Shown: positions 37,515 to 47,246 of the stretch, one piece after another
Layout of the letters: the number at the start of each line of letters is the position of its first letter
How positions within the stretch are numbered: the stretch's first letter is position 1
NCBI GenBank assembly: GCA_028044295.1
Contig: JAOFSE010000012.1
Location: forward strand, 1 to 62,970
Reading direction: 5' to 3'
DNA length: 62,970 nt
Origin: Sulfurimonas sp.
Lineage (GTDB): Bacteria > Campylobacterota > Campylobacteria > Campylobacterales > Sulfurimonadaceae
The notes under the pieces: generated by a model
What the model saw: only the letters and a program-made list of their open reading frames with translations
Told to the model about the DNA's origin: nothing
Database searches by the model: none
Made by a program: the position numbers and the translations under genes

Positions 37515-38419
37515 TAACTCTCAATCTTCTGTTTTGTAAATCTAATATAAACTGCTAAACTTATTAGCAGTACTGCAACTCCACTGATAATAAACAAAGA
37601 GTATAGTAGTTTTTCAGGATCTGTTATTGCAAATTTAAACACTAACATAAGCGCTTCAATAGATAGTGCAATAATAATAGAACCTAAGAACTTAACCATG
37701 GTTTTATGCGGACCTGAAATCTTTTGTTCTTTACTCTGCCCCAAAACCTCTTCTTCTATAATGGTTTTTGCCAAATCAAATATGGCCAGAGAAAGTGTTA
37801 AAAGTATAGTTGCTGTAAACAGATCATCAATTACCAAGTGAGTAACAGTAATCTCTTTTACAAAGAATGTCTGTAATCCACCAAGAAAAAGTAGCATTGC
37901 TACAGCTATAAGTGAAAATGCAAAACCTGAATAAGCATATTTAAATATTTTTGCAAAAAAAGTATCATAAGTATTCATATGACCAATTTTCAGTACTTCA
38001 TCAAATGGCATATCAAGGCATGCTACATACTTTAGGTCACCTCTTTCAGAAAAAATTGGTTGAGAAGCTGTAACTGACAGTTCTCCAGTGATTAGAGAAG
38101 GATATGGATCTGTAATAGTACATCTCTCTTCTCTCGCAGCACGATAGTAATAAGCGCGGTCTGCTCTAATCTTTCCGGCATCTTCATCAACCTGTTCTTT
38201 AGAAGTATATGTTGGACTAACCTGCACTCCGCGGTTATCAAGGAGATAAACACCCTCACAGTTTTCTAAATCGGCTTTTATATCTAAAAGACGTGGCATT
38301 ACCATTTCTGAAGAAAGAGATGGTAACCTGTTTGGAATGTTTTTAGAAAATAGATAACAGAAGTAAGCTCTTGCTTTATTACGAACTATTGAAAAGTTTT
38401 GAATATCTGATACAACCAT
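37514..38419 (-). CDS. Membrane protein with PDC/Cache-like domain, possible PglG homologue
   Basis: The 301-aa protein has an N-terminal soluble domain (1-150) with a PDC/Cache look (VYLLDNRGVQVSPTYTSKE, RAYYYRAAREERCTITDPYPS, LSVTASQPIFSERGDLKYVACLDM). Four transmembrane helices (about 168-190, 205-222, 243-265 and 270-292) follow. The cache part is not preceded by an export signal, so it may lie in the cytoplasm. C. jejuni PglG has similar size and lies next to cheY, so it is a candidate homologue; its function is unknown even there. The cheY/his/PglG clustering is the main support. Confidence 0.55.
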   Translation of the reverse strand: MVVSDIQNFSIVRNKARAYFCYLFSKNIPNRLPSLSSEMVMPRLLDIKADLENCEGVYLLDNRGVQVSPTYTSKEQVDEDAGKIRADRAYYYRAAREERCTITDPYPSLITGELSVTASQPIFSERGDLKYVACLDMPFDEVLKIGHMNTYDTFFAKIFKYAYSGFAFSLIAVAMLLFLGGLQTFFVKEITVTHLVIDDLFTATILLTLSLAIFDLAKTIIEEEVLGQSKEQKISGPHKTMVKFLGSIIIALSIEALMLVFKFAITDPEKLLYSLFIISGVAVLLISLAVYIRFTKQKIES

Positions 38420-38517
38420 AATTTCACCTGCCTAAGTTTAAAATTATTCTGATTATACCAAAGGCTTTATTACAATTTGATATAATTTCATCCATATGAA
38501 AAAGGAATATATATTAC

Positions 38518-39405
38518 ATGGGCTTTAAACTCTTTTTACTACTAGAAAAATTTCTAATGATATTACCAAAAAAACTTAGAAAAAGTTTTTTCTTATCACT
38601 TGGTTCGTTAGCTTACTACGCCTCTTCAAGATACAGAAATATTTCATTTGTAAATCTTGAGTTCGCTTTTGATGGAAAGATGAGTGAACAAGAAAAAATA
38701 GAAATTACAAAATATAGCTTCAAAAACCTACTATTAAACTTTTTGCATCTGATGGAAATAAGACATATGAGGATGGATGAACTTAAAAGTAAAGTAACAG
38801 TACAAAATATAGAAGCTGTAAAAAAAGCTCACGAAGAGGGACGACCAGTCATATATGTTACACCTCACTACTCAGCTTGGGAACTTGGAGCGACATCAGT
38901 TGCTGCTTTTATAGAACCAATTACCGCTGTATTTAAAACTATGAAAAACAAACAATACCAAGAGTGGGTTTTAGAATCTCGCTCAACATTTGGTAACAAA
39001 AATCTAGATAAATCAAATGTAATCAAGCCACTTATAAAGCTTATGAAAAAAGGTGAAGGTTGTGGAATAGTGATAGATACAGGAATCAACCAAAGAGAAG
39101 GTGTAGAAGTAACTTTTTTAGGTAAGAAAATTCGTCAAACCTCAACTCCAGCATATCTAGCTAGAAAATATAATGCTGCCATAGTTCCTATTACTATCAG
39201 AACTGATGATGAAGAAAATTATACATTGATGCTGTTTGATGAAATTATAGTTAATAAAAGTGAAGACGAGTCAGCAGATATACAAGAAGCAACTCAACTT
39301 CAAGCAGATTGGCTATCAGAACTGATTACCAAAGAGCCTAAATTCTGGTTTTGGGTTCACCGTAGATTTAAAGGTGAGTACCCAGAAATATATAAAAAAA
39401 ATTAG
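38518..39405 (+). CDS. lpxL: Lipid A biosynthesis acyltransferase (LpxL/HtrB family)
   Basis: A 295-aa inner-membrane acyltransferase. A hydrophobic N-terminus (residues 3-35) precedes the catalytic HX4E motif (TPHYSAWELGA), and GIVIDTGINQREGV and PITIRTDD match the family. It adds a secondary acyl chain to lipid A. TATAAT at 38481-38486 and AAAGGAA before the ATG give a clear start. Its stop overlaps the convergent AI-2E permease by 4 bases. Confidence 0.9.
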   Translation: MGFKLFLLLEKFLMILPKKLRKSFFLSLGSLAYYASSRYRNISFVNLEFAFDGKMSEQEKIEITKYSFKNLLLNFLHLMEIRHMRMDELKSKVTVQNIEAVKKAHEEGRPVIYVTPHYSAWELGATSVAAFIEPITAVFKTMKNKQYQEWVLESRSTFGNKNLDKSNVIKPLIKLMKKGEGCGIVIDTGINQREGVEVTFLGKKIRQTSTPAYLARKYNAAIVPITIRTDDEENYTLMLFDEIIVNKSEDESADIQEATQLQADWLSELITKEPKFWFWVHRRFKGEYPEIYKKN

Positions 39406-40454
39406 TTTTCAGATTCTTCTCTACAAGCTATAGTTCTTGCTTCAAACAACTTCATAATTGTTAAGAAGAAAGCTGTTATAGCAGGCCCTAATATCATCCC
39501 CCAAAACCCAAATGTAGCAAGTCCTGCAATTATAGAGAAAAATATAATAAGTTCATTTATATTATTATCATCATCATCTAAAAGTTTTGAGCTAATACCT
39601 TTTATAATCAATGGTTTTATAAATGTATCTGCAATTATTGAGATAACTATTATTGTATACAATGCAATAAATATAGCGCCTGATGTATTACCTGTTGAAA
39701 ACTCATAAAGCATAAATGGAAGCCACATAAGAATTCCACCGACCACAGGAATAAGTGATGCGAAACCATACATAATTCCAAATAGAAGTCCATTATATCC
39801 CATGAATGAAACTGCTATCCCAAATAAGAAACCTTCAAACATAGCTGTTACTAATATAGAATAAAAAACTACACTCATAACAGATGAAAGTTCTTTAATA
39901 AGTAGTGTTGTCTCATCTACAGACATTTGTACAACACGTTTTATAAATTCTATGATTACTGTGCCATTATACTGAGCAAAAAAGTAAAAAATGATAATTA
40001 AAAAAGCATTCTTTAAAAACCCTGCACTAAAACTTCCAATAGTTCCAGTAAGAGACAATATATTTGATGTAAATTCATTCATATTTAACTTCGCTAAAAC
40101 ATCATTCGCATATGGTTGCAAAAACATCAGGTATCCCGGAGGATTCTCAATAAAGTTTGTTACAGATTCTTGTATTTTTACAAAAACCTCAGGCTCTATG
40201 GTATTTAACTTAATAGTTAAGGTAGCTAAAAAGTAGCCCAGTGGAGCAAAAAATAAAATCGCGAGTAAAAAACTAGAGACTAATGCACCCCTAAATTTTG
40301 AACGAAATATTTTTTCAAAAAATGTTTGAATTGTTGAAGTAGATATTGCAAGTAATGCTGCGATTGTAATAGCTAGTAAAAATGGTGCATACAGAAGATA
40401 CATCCAATAGAGCGATGTTGCAAAAAGTATTGCTACAAAATATTGTGGTTTCAA
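39402..40454 (-). CDS. AI-2E family permease
   Basis: The 350-aa polytopic membrane protein has about eight helices. It shows the family pattern [17 protein letters not shown] near the N-terminus, [37 protein letters not shown] in two adjoining helices, and a C-terminal [12 protein letters not shown]. Members export signals or ions; the substrate is not predictable. It overlaps ruvB by 4 bases (ATGA), so the two are translated together, as I recall next to ruvB in C. jejuni. Confidence 0.88.
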   Translation of the reverse strand: MKPQYFVAILFATSLYWMYLLYAPFLLAITIAALLAISTSTIQTFFEKIFRSKFRGALVSSFLLAILFFAPLGYFLATLTIKLNTIEPEVFVKIQESVTNFIENPPGYLMFLQPYANDVLAKLNMNEFTSNILSLTGTIGSFSAGFLKNAFLIIIFYFFAQYNGTVIIEFIKRVVQMSVDETTLLIKELSSVMSVVFYSILVTAMFEGFLFGIAVSFMGYNGLLFGIMYGFASLIPVVGGILMWLPFMLYEFSTGNTSGAIFIALYTIIVISIIADTFIKPLIIKGISSKLLDDDDNNINELIIFFSIIAGLATFGFWGMILGPAITAFFLTIMKLFEARTIACREESEN

Positions 40455-41464
40455 AATAGTGTCCCTTCTTCTGTCATAGGTGTAGGTAAGTCTAAAATAT
40501 CATAAGTACTTCTTGTTGCTTTTCTACCTTTTGCTGTTCTTTCAAGATATCCATTAGCTATGAGATATGGCTCTAGAACATCTTCTACTGTCCCCTCATC
40601 TTCACTAAGAGCAGCTGCAATTGTACTAAGCCCCATAGCCTTTCCTTTTGCACTTACTAAAAGATTTAAAAGTCTTATATCCATCTCATCAAAACCATGC
40701 GAGTTGATACCTAACTCATCTAGAGCATATTGTGTTCTTGAATGGTTTATATCTGACTCATCTGCAACATCTGCAAAGTCTCTAACACGACGCAAAAGAC
40801 GTAGAGCTATACGAGGAGTGCCCCTACTTCTTTTTGCTATCTCAATAGAAGCCTCATGAACAATCTCTTTGTCCAATTTATTCGAAGCCTGCGAAATAAT
40901 CTTTGCTAGTTCAGGGGAATTGTAAAACTCCATTCTAAAACTCATACCAAATCTATCTCTTAGAGGGTTAGAAAGCATTCCTGCCCTTGTAGTTGCTCCA
41001 ATAAGTGTAAACCTTGGTAAATCTATTTTTACAGTTTGTGCTGCTGGTCCACTTCCTATAATAATATCTATACGGAAGTCTTCCATTGAGGAATAAAGTA
41101 TCTCTTCAACTGCCGGTGACAATCTATGAATTTCATCTATAAAGAGTATATCACCCTCTTCTAGGTTTGTTAGTATTGCCGCTAAATCACCACTCTTTTC
41201 TATCATGGGTGCTGCTGTAACTTTTATATTTGCATTCATCTCGTTTGCAATAATAAGTGCTAAGGTTGTCTTCCCTAAACCTGGAGGTCCAAAGAAAAGA
41301 ACATGGTCTAGTGCTTCTTGTCTCTTTTTACTTGCTTCGATAAAAACACCAAGATTCTTTTTAATCTTTTCTTGACCAATATACTCATTCCAAGCATCAG
41401 GACGAAGAGTTAATTCGTTTGATTCTTCAGACTCAAACTTCTCAATCTCTACGAGTCTCTCCAT
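40451..41464 (-). CDS. ruvB: Holliday junction branch migration helicase RuvB
   Basis: The 337-aa AAA+ motor has Walker [17 protein letters not shown], Walker [14 protein letters not shown], sensor 1 [11 protein letters not shown] and the arginine finger region [10 protein letters not shown]-terminal winged helix ([10 protein letters not shown]) follows. It pumps DNA through the RuvA-bound junction. It lies between panB (13-base gap) and the AI-2E permease. Confidence 0.97.
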   Translation of the reverse strand: MERLVEIEKFESEESNELTLRPDAWNEYIGQEKIKKNLGVFIEASKKRQEALDHVLFFGPPGLGKTTLALIIANEMNANIKVTAAPMIEKSGDLAAILTNLEEGDILFIDEIHRLSPAVEEILYSSMEDFRIDIIIGSGPAAQTVKIDLPRFTLIGATTRAGMLSNPLRDRFGMSFRMEFYNSPELAKIISQASNKLDKEIVHEASIEIAKRSRGTPRIALRLLRRVRDFADVADESDINHSRTQYALDELGINSHGFDEMDIRLLNLLVSAKGKAMGLSTIAAALSEDEGTVEDVLEPYLIANGYLERTAKGRKATRSTYDILDLPTPMTEEGTLF

Positions 41465-41477
41465 TAAAATATTCTCA

Positions 41478-42269
41478 TTAGTAAGTATGTTCCTCTTTTG
41501 GAAACTCTCTACATGTTACTTCATCAGCATAGCTTTTTACAGCCTCTTTCACTAATGATGCTCCATCCATATATTTTTTGACAAACTTAGGTGTAAACTC
41601 TTCAAAAAGTCCTAACATGTCTGAAAAAACAAGAACTTGTCCATCAACATCTTTACCTGCACCAATGCCAATAACTGGGATACCTACACTAGCAGCAACC
41701 TCTTTAGCCACATCAGCTTTAACACCCTCTATAACCATACAGAATGCTCCAGCTTTTTCAACAGCTATGGCATCTTTAATTAGTTGTTCTTTACCCTCTT
41801 GTGTCTTACCCTTCACCTTGTAGCCACCTTCGCTACGCACAGCCTGTGGAAGTAAACCTATATGACCACAAACAGCAATTCCATTGGAAGACAAGTAAGC
41901 AATAATCTCTGCTTTATCTGCTCCACCCTCTATTTTAATGCTATCTGCCGGAGTCTCTTGAAAAACTTGTATTGCATTTTTAAGAGCTTCTTCTTGGTTT
42001 ATGTAAGTCCCAAATGGCATATCACATACAACAAAACTGTTTTTCGCTCCCATACACACAGCATTAGTATGATATATCATTTGCTCTAACGTAGTGCTAA
42101 TTGTGTCACTCTTACCAGCAAAACTCATGTTTAGACTATCACCTACTAAAATCATATCAGAGCTTGGCTCTAATAGCTTTGCAAAAAGTGCATCATAGGC
42201 TGTAATCATCACTAAAGGTTTAACACCTTTTGATTTTTTAATCGAAGTTATTGTCATTTTTTTACTCAT
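41478..42269 (-). CDS. panB: 3-methyl-2-oxobutanoate hydroxymethyltransferase
   Basis: The 263-aa enzyme makes ketopantoate for pantothenate and CoA. Motifs: [46 protein letters not shown] and [22 protein letters not shown]. It is the first gene of the minus run panB-ruvB-AI-2E permease, divergent from the HPt-trpA pair. Confidence 0.97.
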   Translation of the reverse strand: MSKKMTITSIKKSKGVKPLVMITAYDALFAKLLEPSSDMILVGDSLNMSFAGKSDTISTTLEQMIYHTNAVCMGAKNSFVVCDMPFGTYINQEEALKNAIQVFQETPADSIKIEGGADKAEIIAYLSSNGIAVCGHIGLLPQAVRSEGGYKVKGKTQEGKEQLIKDAIAVEKAGAFCMVIEGVKADVAKEVAASVGIPVIGIGAGKDVDGQVLVFSDMLGLFEEFTPKFVKKYMDGASLVKEAVKSYADEVTCREFPKEEHTY

Positions 42270-42324
42270 AGATGTATTTTAACTAAAAATTGCTATAATA
42301 AGAACTATATAGGAGAAATATTTA

Positions 42325-42735
42325 ATGGGTGTAAGAAGTGATTTAGAATCTAACTTTGATTATGAAATTGTTGACGAATTTCTAGATCACTATTCTATGA
42401 TGGTTTCGAATATGGAAATAATGATTATTGACCTTTCTAAGCCTAATATGTTTGACATAAGTATAAATGAGCTTTTTCGTACATTTCACAATATCAAATC
42501 TGCTTCAGGATATTTACAGATAGAACAGATGTCAAAACTATCATCTTTTGTTGAAGACGCACTTAGTGAAATAAGAACGAATCACGTTTCTGTAAATGAT
42601 GAAACTGTGAATTGGCTACTTAGTATTAATGACATGTATTCAAAATGGAATGATGACTTTAAAGTTGATAATGACCTGTCACACATCAAATACTCTCTAC
42701 TTAAACTACCCGATTTGGAAAACAATATAAAATGA
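42325..42735 (+). CDS. Stand-alone HPt-domain protein
   Basis: A 136-aa helical protein with an HPt motif TFHNIKSASGYLQ; H55 is the probable phosphorylated histidine and K58 follows. The usual glycine after the lysine is serine. There is no other domain. A strong AGGAGAAATATTTA ribosome binding site and a TATAAT at 42294-42299 are present. It overlaps trpA by 4 bases (ATGA). It could pass phosphate between the many orphan kinases and receivers here; partners are unknown. Confidence 0.8.
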   Translation: MGVRSDLESNFDYEIVDEFLDHYSMMVSNMEIMIIDLSKPNMFDISINELFRTFHNIKSASGYLQIEQMSKLSSFVEDALSEIRTNHVSVNDETVNWLLSINDMYSKWNDDFKVDNDLSHIKYSLLKLPDLENNIK

Positions 42736-43472
42736 AAAAACTAGTAGCATATATCACATCTGGATATCCAGAAAAATCATTTAGCATAGACTTAGCATTA
42801 GCATTAGGTGACAATGGTGTTGATACCTTAGAACTCGGTGTACCATTCTCAGACCCTGTTGCAGATGGACCATTAATTGAAAAAGCAAACCATAAATCAC
42901 TAGAACTTGGGTTTAAATTTGAACACCTAAAAGAGATCTCCAAAGCAGTGGCACCAAAGGTAGACACTCTCTGGATGGGTTACTTTAATAGCTTTTATCA
43001 ACAAGATATGAAAAAGCTTATACCTTACGCTAGTGAAATTGGTGTAAATGGTCTTATTATCCCTGATCTTCCGCATGAAGAAGCTCTTACTTACTCTAAA
43101 CTTTTCAATTCAAACAATGTAGCTAACATTAGTTTTGTAGCACCTACTGATACAGAACCTAGGATTAGAGAGGTAGTAGAAAATGCTCAAAAATTCATAT
43201 ATATGGTTGCATATACTGGTATAACAGGTTCTGGTGTTTCTGAAGACTTACAGCCGTTTTTAGCATCTATTAAGAAATATACAAAGACACCTGTATATGT
43301 AGGGTTTGGTGTAAATGAACAAACTGCTAAAGACAAAGTAGTAGGTGCTGATGGTGTTATAGTCGGAAGTGCTTTTGTTGATATTTTACTAAGAGAAAAC
43401 CTAAACTACTCACAAAAAATATCTGAGTGTAGTGAACTAGCAAAAATAATCAAAGATAAAATTAACTCTTAG
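42732..43472 (+). CDS. trpA: Tryptophan synthase alpha subunit
   Basis: The 246-aa TIM barrel cleaves indole-3-glycerol phosphate. The catalytic Glu lies in LELGVPFSDPVADGP and the catalytic Asp in GLIIPDLPHEE. FVAPTDTEPRI, YTGITGSG and YVGFGV follow. It is slightly shorter than the E. coli enzyme (268 aa). It lies apart from other trp genes and is translationally coupled to an HPt gene, an unusual partner. Confidence 0.96.
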   Translation: MKKLVAYITSGYPEKSFSIDLALALGDNGVDTLELGVPFSDPVADGPLIEKANHKSLELGFKFEHLKEISKAVAPKVDTLWMGYFNSFYQQDMKKLIPYASEIGVNGLIIPDLPHEEALTYSKLFNSNNVANISFVAPTDTEPRIREVVENAQKFIYMVAYTGITGSGVSEDLQPFLASIKKYTKTPVYVGFGVNEQTAKDKVVGADGVIVGSAFVDILLRENLNYSQKISECSELAKIIKDKINS

Positions 43473-43478
43473 TGATAG

Positions 43479-44393
43479 TTATTTTATCTTAAATAGTACA
43501 AGTACCGTTTTATCAAATAATCCACGGTTATCATCACTTATCATCAAAAACTTTTTTTTACCAACTTTGGTCAGTCCCTCAAAATTTTCAAGATTCCATC
43601 CTTTATGGCTATCCATAACAGCTAAAATTCTACTTTTAGCTATTCCATCTTTAACTTTTTTTAGATTAACTTCTTTTAGTACCATTACTCTTCTTCGTGT
43701 TATATGACTTAAACTTTTTTCCAGTGTCAACAATTTATTTTTACTTATAAACTCCATAGCAGCCAGATTTGAGCTAGCTCTAAATTTATATTTTTTAGAG
43801 TCAGTGTATATAGTATGGAATTCTTCATTTTCACTAAGTAGTGGCAATTCAGGGGATGTAACAAATCCATACTTTTTATTATAAGCAATAGACTCTAAAG
43901 CCTTATTTTTAGTTTGATAGTTGTCTACATGTAACAATTCTTCATTTATTACTTTTCCATCTATCTTTGTACCATTTAAATTAAAAACATCTACTCTAGG
44001 TTCTCTCTCAAAAGATATAAATAGTTTATTGTCAACCAACACCATCCCTTCAGCATCTCTATGTCTCTTTTTGAGTCTTTTTGAGTTTTTTCTCTTTAAA
44101 CTCATCGCTTTTTCTAGTTTTAAACTCGAAATTTTATTCTTTTTGAGTTTTATTTTTAGATGATAAAGGTAACCTCTATTACTAAGTGCATAAAGCATGT
44201 TCTTTTCATAAGCTAGAGCAGAAATCTCATTAAAGTCTATATCATCATACTCATCAAATTTTAGGGCGACAGTGTCTAATATCTTAATATTCATAAACGT
44301 TTTTGATTTCAGTGTAGATGGTTTTATTGAGTGTGTATATAATTCCCCATGGACTAGACTTACAAGCAATATTGAAAATAGTATTTTTATCAT
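43479..44393 (-). CDS. Secreted esterase-like phytase-domain protein
   Basis: The 304-aa protein has a signal peptide (MIKILFSILLVSLVHG). A propeller-like domain of the phytase/esterase-like family follows: DFNEISALAYEKNMLYALSNRG, RDAEGMVLVDNKLFISFER, NKALESIAYNKKYGFVTSPE and the terminal WNLENFEGLTKVGKKKFLMISDDN. The DAEG, ALES and NFEG blocks are typical of the family. A periplasmic phosphoester or ester substrate is possible. It is divergent from the SulP gene, sharing a control region with a Fur-like box. Confidence 0.8.
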   Translation of the reverse strand: MIKILFSILLVSLVHGELYTHSIKPSTLKSKTFMNIKILDTVALKFDEYDDIDFNEISALAYEKNMLYALSNRGYLYHLKIKLKKNKISSLKLEKAMSLKRKNSKRLKKRHRDAEGMVLVDNKLFISFEREPRVDVFNLNGTKIDGKVINEELLHVDNYQTKNKALESIAYNKKYGFVTSPELPLLSENEEFHTIYTDSKKYKFRASSNLAAMEFISKNKLLTLEKSLSHITRRRVMVLKEVNLKKVKDGIAKSRILAVMDSHKGWNLENFEGLTKVGKKKFLMISDDNRGLFDKTVLVLFKIK

Positions 44394-44461
44394 AAATTTT
44401 ACCTAAAATTATTTTTGCATAGTATATCTTTATTTAGGTCTATTTGATAAAAATTGGATAA

Positions 44462-44474
44462 AATGATTCTCATT
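44462..44474. promoter_or_regulatory. Fur-box-like inverted repeat upstream of SulP
   Basis: AATGA-TTC-TCATT is a perfect inverted repeat that equals the core of the Fur consensus (AATGATAATCATT) apart from the central bases. It ends just before the AAGGA ribosome binding site of the SulP gene. Iron control is a prediction only. Confidence 0.4.
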
Positions 44475-44485
44475 AAGGATATTAT

Positions 44486-46180
44486 ATGTTACATGTAAAA
44501 AATTTATCTGGCGATATATTTGGTGGTCTTACAGCTGCAATCGTTGCCTTACCTCTAGCCCTGGCTTTTGGCGTGCAATCTGGAATGGGTGCTATTGCAG
44601 GACTTTATGGGGCAATTGCACTAGGATTTTTTACTGCCCTATTTGGTGGTACAAAAACTCAGATATCTGGTCCAACTGGTCCCATGACTGTCGTTTCTTC
44701 CGCAATAATCGCTGGAGAAATTGCTATATACGGTTCCATTGAAGCAGCTATTGGAACTATAATAGCAACTTTTGTTTTAGCTGGTATATTCATGGTTATT
44801 ATGGGTCTATCTCGTATTGGTCAATATATCAAATATATGCCATACCCAGTTATCTCAGGTTTCATGAGTGGTATCGGCATCATCATTATAGTTATGCAGG
44901 TATTCCCTTTTTTCGGACTTTCATCACCCTCAACCATATTAGACATATTTTCAAATCTTGCGACTATAACGACCAATATCAACATCGATGCAGCGATACT
45001 TGCATCATCAACCATAGCTATTATATATCTTTTTCCTAAGGTAACGACTTCTGTTCCATCCACATTAGTTGCTCTTCTTAGTTTATCCATGATATCAACA
45101 CTTTTAGGTATGAATGTACCTATAATTGGTGACATTCCTAAAGGAATCCCTGAGATACATGTAGACACACTTTTAAGTATGGACTGGCAGCATCCAATGG
45201 TCATGATTATACCCGCACTTACACTAGCTTCACTTGGTGCTATTGACTCACTGTTAACATCTGTTGTTGCAGACAATATGACAAAAACACAACATGACTC
45301 AAACAAAGAATTAATTGGCCAAGGAATTGGAAATATGGTAGCAGGTCTCATAGGAGGGCTTCCTGGTGCAGGTGCAACTATGCGAACAGTTGTTAATATT
45401 CGTGCAGGTGGGAGAGGAAGACTCTCCGGTGTCATCCATGCAATAATACTTGTAATCATATTGTTTGGTGCAGGCGCATATGCCAAACTTATACCACTGC
45501 CAGTTCTAGCAGGTATTTTGATTACCGTTGGTCTTGGGATTATTGACTATAAAGGCATGAAACACCTAACTATCGTACCTCGCTCTGATGCGGTTGTAAT
45601 GATTATAGTGGTACTACTTACGGTTTTTGTAGACTTACTTCAAGCCGTGGCTATCGGTTTAGTTCTTGCTTCTCTTCTTTTTATGAAACAGATGGGAGAT
45701 ACTGCTCAAGCAAAGTCGGTTAGTTCAACTTTAGCTGACAATTTTCATCATACCGACCTACAAGATGATGAAAAAAATATGCCTGATGATATCAAAAGCC
45801 AAGTCTACATTCAGCACTTTGATGGTCCAATTTTCTTTGGTTTTACAGCACACTTTAAACAAATGATGAAAGAATTACCAAATATCAGTATTGTTATATT
45901 TAGAATGCAGCATGTTCCGACTATAGATCAGTCCGGCATGTATGCAATTGAAGATGCCATCTTAGAACTTCATAAGAAGAAGATTACAGTTGTTATTAGC
46001 GAGATTCAAACACAACCAAAGGACATGTTACTAAATATAAAGTTGATTCCTGAGTTAGTTGTTGAAGAAAATATTTTTGACACTTTTAATGAGGCTGTGC
46101 AAGGTTTAAACTCTTGTAGTTTAAACTTTAGAGATATTGCTGCCAAAAAAGTAAATAGACATATTCTTTGGCGTTATTAG
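44486..46180 (+). CDS. SulP-family anion transporter with STAS domain
   Basis: The 564-aa SLC26/SulP protein has about 12-14 membrane helices (1-400) and a C-terminal STAS domain (about 435-545). The transporter signature is GDIFGGLTAAIVALPLALAFG and GLYGAIALGFFTALFGGTKTQISGPTGP; NMVAGLIGGLPGAGATMRTVVNI is the conserved helix 8-10 region. The STAS part contains VIFRMQHVPTIDQSGMYAIED. Substrates in the family are sulfate, bicarbonate, chloride or dicarboxylates; none can be chosen by sequence. It may be Fur-controlled. It is convergent with the response regulator at 46185. Confidence 0.93.
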   Translation: MLHVKNLSGDIFGGLTAAIVALPLALAFGVQSGMGAIAGLYGAIALGFFTALFGGTKTQISGPTGPMTVVSSAIIAGEIAIYGSIEAAIGTIIATFVLAGIFMVIMGLSRIGQYIKYMPYPVISGFMSGIGIIIIVMQVFPFFGLSSPSTILDIFSNLATITTNINIDAAILASSTIAIIYLFPKVTTSVPSTLVALLSLSMISTLLGMNVPIIGDIPKGIPEIHVDTLLSMDWQHPMVMIIPALTLASLGAIDSLLTSVVADNMTKTQHDSNKELIGQGIGNMVAGLIGGLPGAGATMRTVVNIRAGGRGRLSGVIHAIILVIILFGAGAYAKLIPLPVLAGILITVGLGIIDYKGMKHLTIVPRSDAVVMIIVVLLTVFVDLLQAVAIGLVLASLLFMKQMGDTAQAKSVSSTLADNFHHTDLQDDEKNMPDDIKSQVYIQHFDGPIFFGFTAHFKQMMKELPNISIVIFRMQHVPTIDQSGMYAIEDAILELHKKKITVVISEIQTQPKDMLLNIKLIPELVVEENIFDTFNEAVQGLNSCSLNFRDIAAKKVNRHILWRY

Positions 46181-46184
46181 AGTT

Positions 46185-47246
46185 TTAAAAAAACTCCATC
46201 TCGCCTTCATCTATTTCTACAGGGCAAAGCAAACCTACTACTTGCTGAATACTTAATGTAGTAGGATGGTGTATATGGTGTATATTCTTCATTGCCATAC
46301 TTTCAACTGAAAATCTTTCTAGGTATTTTTCTATATCCATTTTAATTGCACTAAACAATGAAAATACTGCATCAGGATCACTGTCAAATATCTGAGCAAA
46401 AACATCAATATTTTCTAAAATAGATTTTCCTAAATCATTCATACTAAGAGATAGAGGGTCAAGAAAAGGAGTGTATTGATAAAATATTGAACTAACTCTT
46501 ACAAAACTTTTACCTATTTCTTCTAAATGTTGCTTATTGTTATTTGTACAGTAAAGTGACGCTAACTCCATTCCTTCTTCCATCAATTCATTCACTTCAG
46601 CAGTATCATCATGGTGAAAACATACGTTTTCTTGTCCTTCATCTTCATCTGCCTCGAAATAATCTGCTACTATTTTATTATCTTCTATATTTTTTGGAGA
46701 TGGGTTTAACTCTAATAAATCACTTACTTGATTATTTTTAACCTCTATAACCATTTGTTTTTGCTCAAGCTCTTTGATTTTATTTTCAAGTTTAGTTGAT
46801 TTTTCACTTAATTCTTGAAATAGTTCTTCATTAAGTTGGTACGATCTAGCATCTCTACAAACATTATAAAGAGATGCCAAGGCTTCTTCTTGAATAAAAG
46901 GTTTTGAAATGAAACTACTTATTCCATTTTTGATTAAATCTATTAACAAACCTGTTTCATTATGAGCAGTTATTACTAATATTTTTTGATCTGGATTTAT
47001 TTCATGTATTTTTTTACTCATCTCAATACCATTCATATTTGGCATATTGATATCAGATATAATTACGTCATAGCAATTTTCATTGTATTTTTCTAAGCCT
47101 ATTGCCCCATCTTCAGCTACGTCAACACTTTCAAAAAAAGTTTCTAAAAATAATAAAGTAGAATTTCTCAACTCTTCATCATCTTCAACATATAATGCTT
47201 TTAATGTGTGTGAAAATTCCAATACTTTCTTGGATGTTATTTTCAT
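46185..47246 (-). CDS. Response regulator with coiled-coil and helical output region
   Basis: The 353-aa protein has an N-terminal receiver (12-130; E21/D22/D23, phosphoacceptor D65 in ISDINMPNMNG, T93, K115). A coiled coil (135-175, SEKSTKLENKIKELEQKQM) and an all-helical C-terminal half of unknown type (about 200-345) follow. There is no DNA-binding or cyclase domain. It overlaps the upstream kinase by 4 bases (ATGA), so the two are a cognate pair. Confidence 0.88.
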   Translation of the reverse strand: MKITSKKVLEFSHTLKALYVEDDEELRNSTLLFLETFFESVDVAEDGAIGLEKYNENCYDVIISDINMPNMNGIEMSKKIHEINPDQKILVITAHNETGLLIDLIKNGISSFISKPFIQEEALASLYNVCRDARSYQLNEELFQELSEKSTKLENKIKELEQKQMVIEVKNNQVSDLLELNPSPKNIEDNKIVADYFEADEDEGQENVCFHHDDTAEVNELMEEGMELASLYCTNNNKQHLEEIGKSFVRVSSIFYQYTPFLDPLSLSMNDLGKSILENIDVFAQIFDSDPDAVFSLFSAIKMDIEKYLERFSVESMAMKNIHHIHHPTTLSIQQVVGLLCPVEIDEGEMEFF

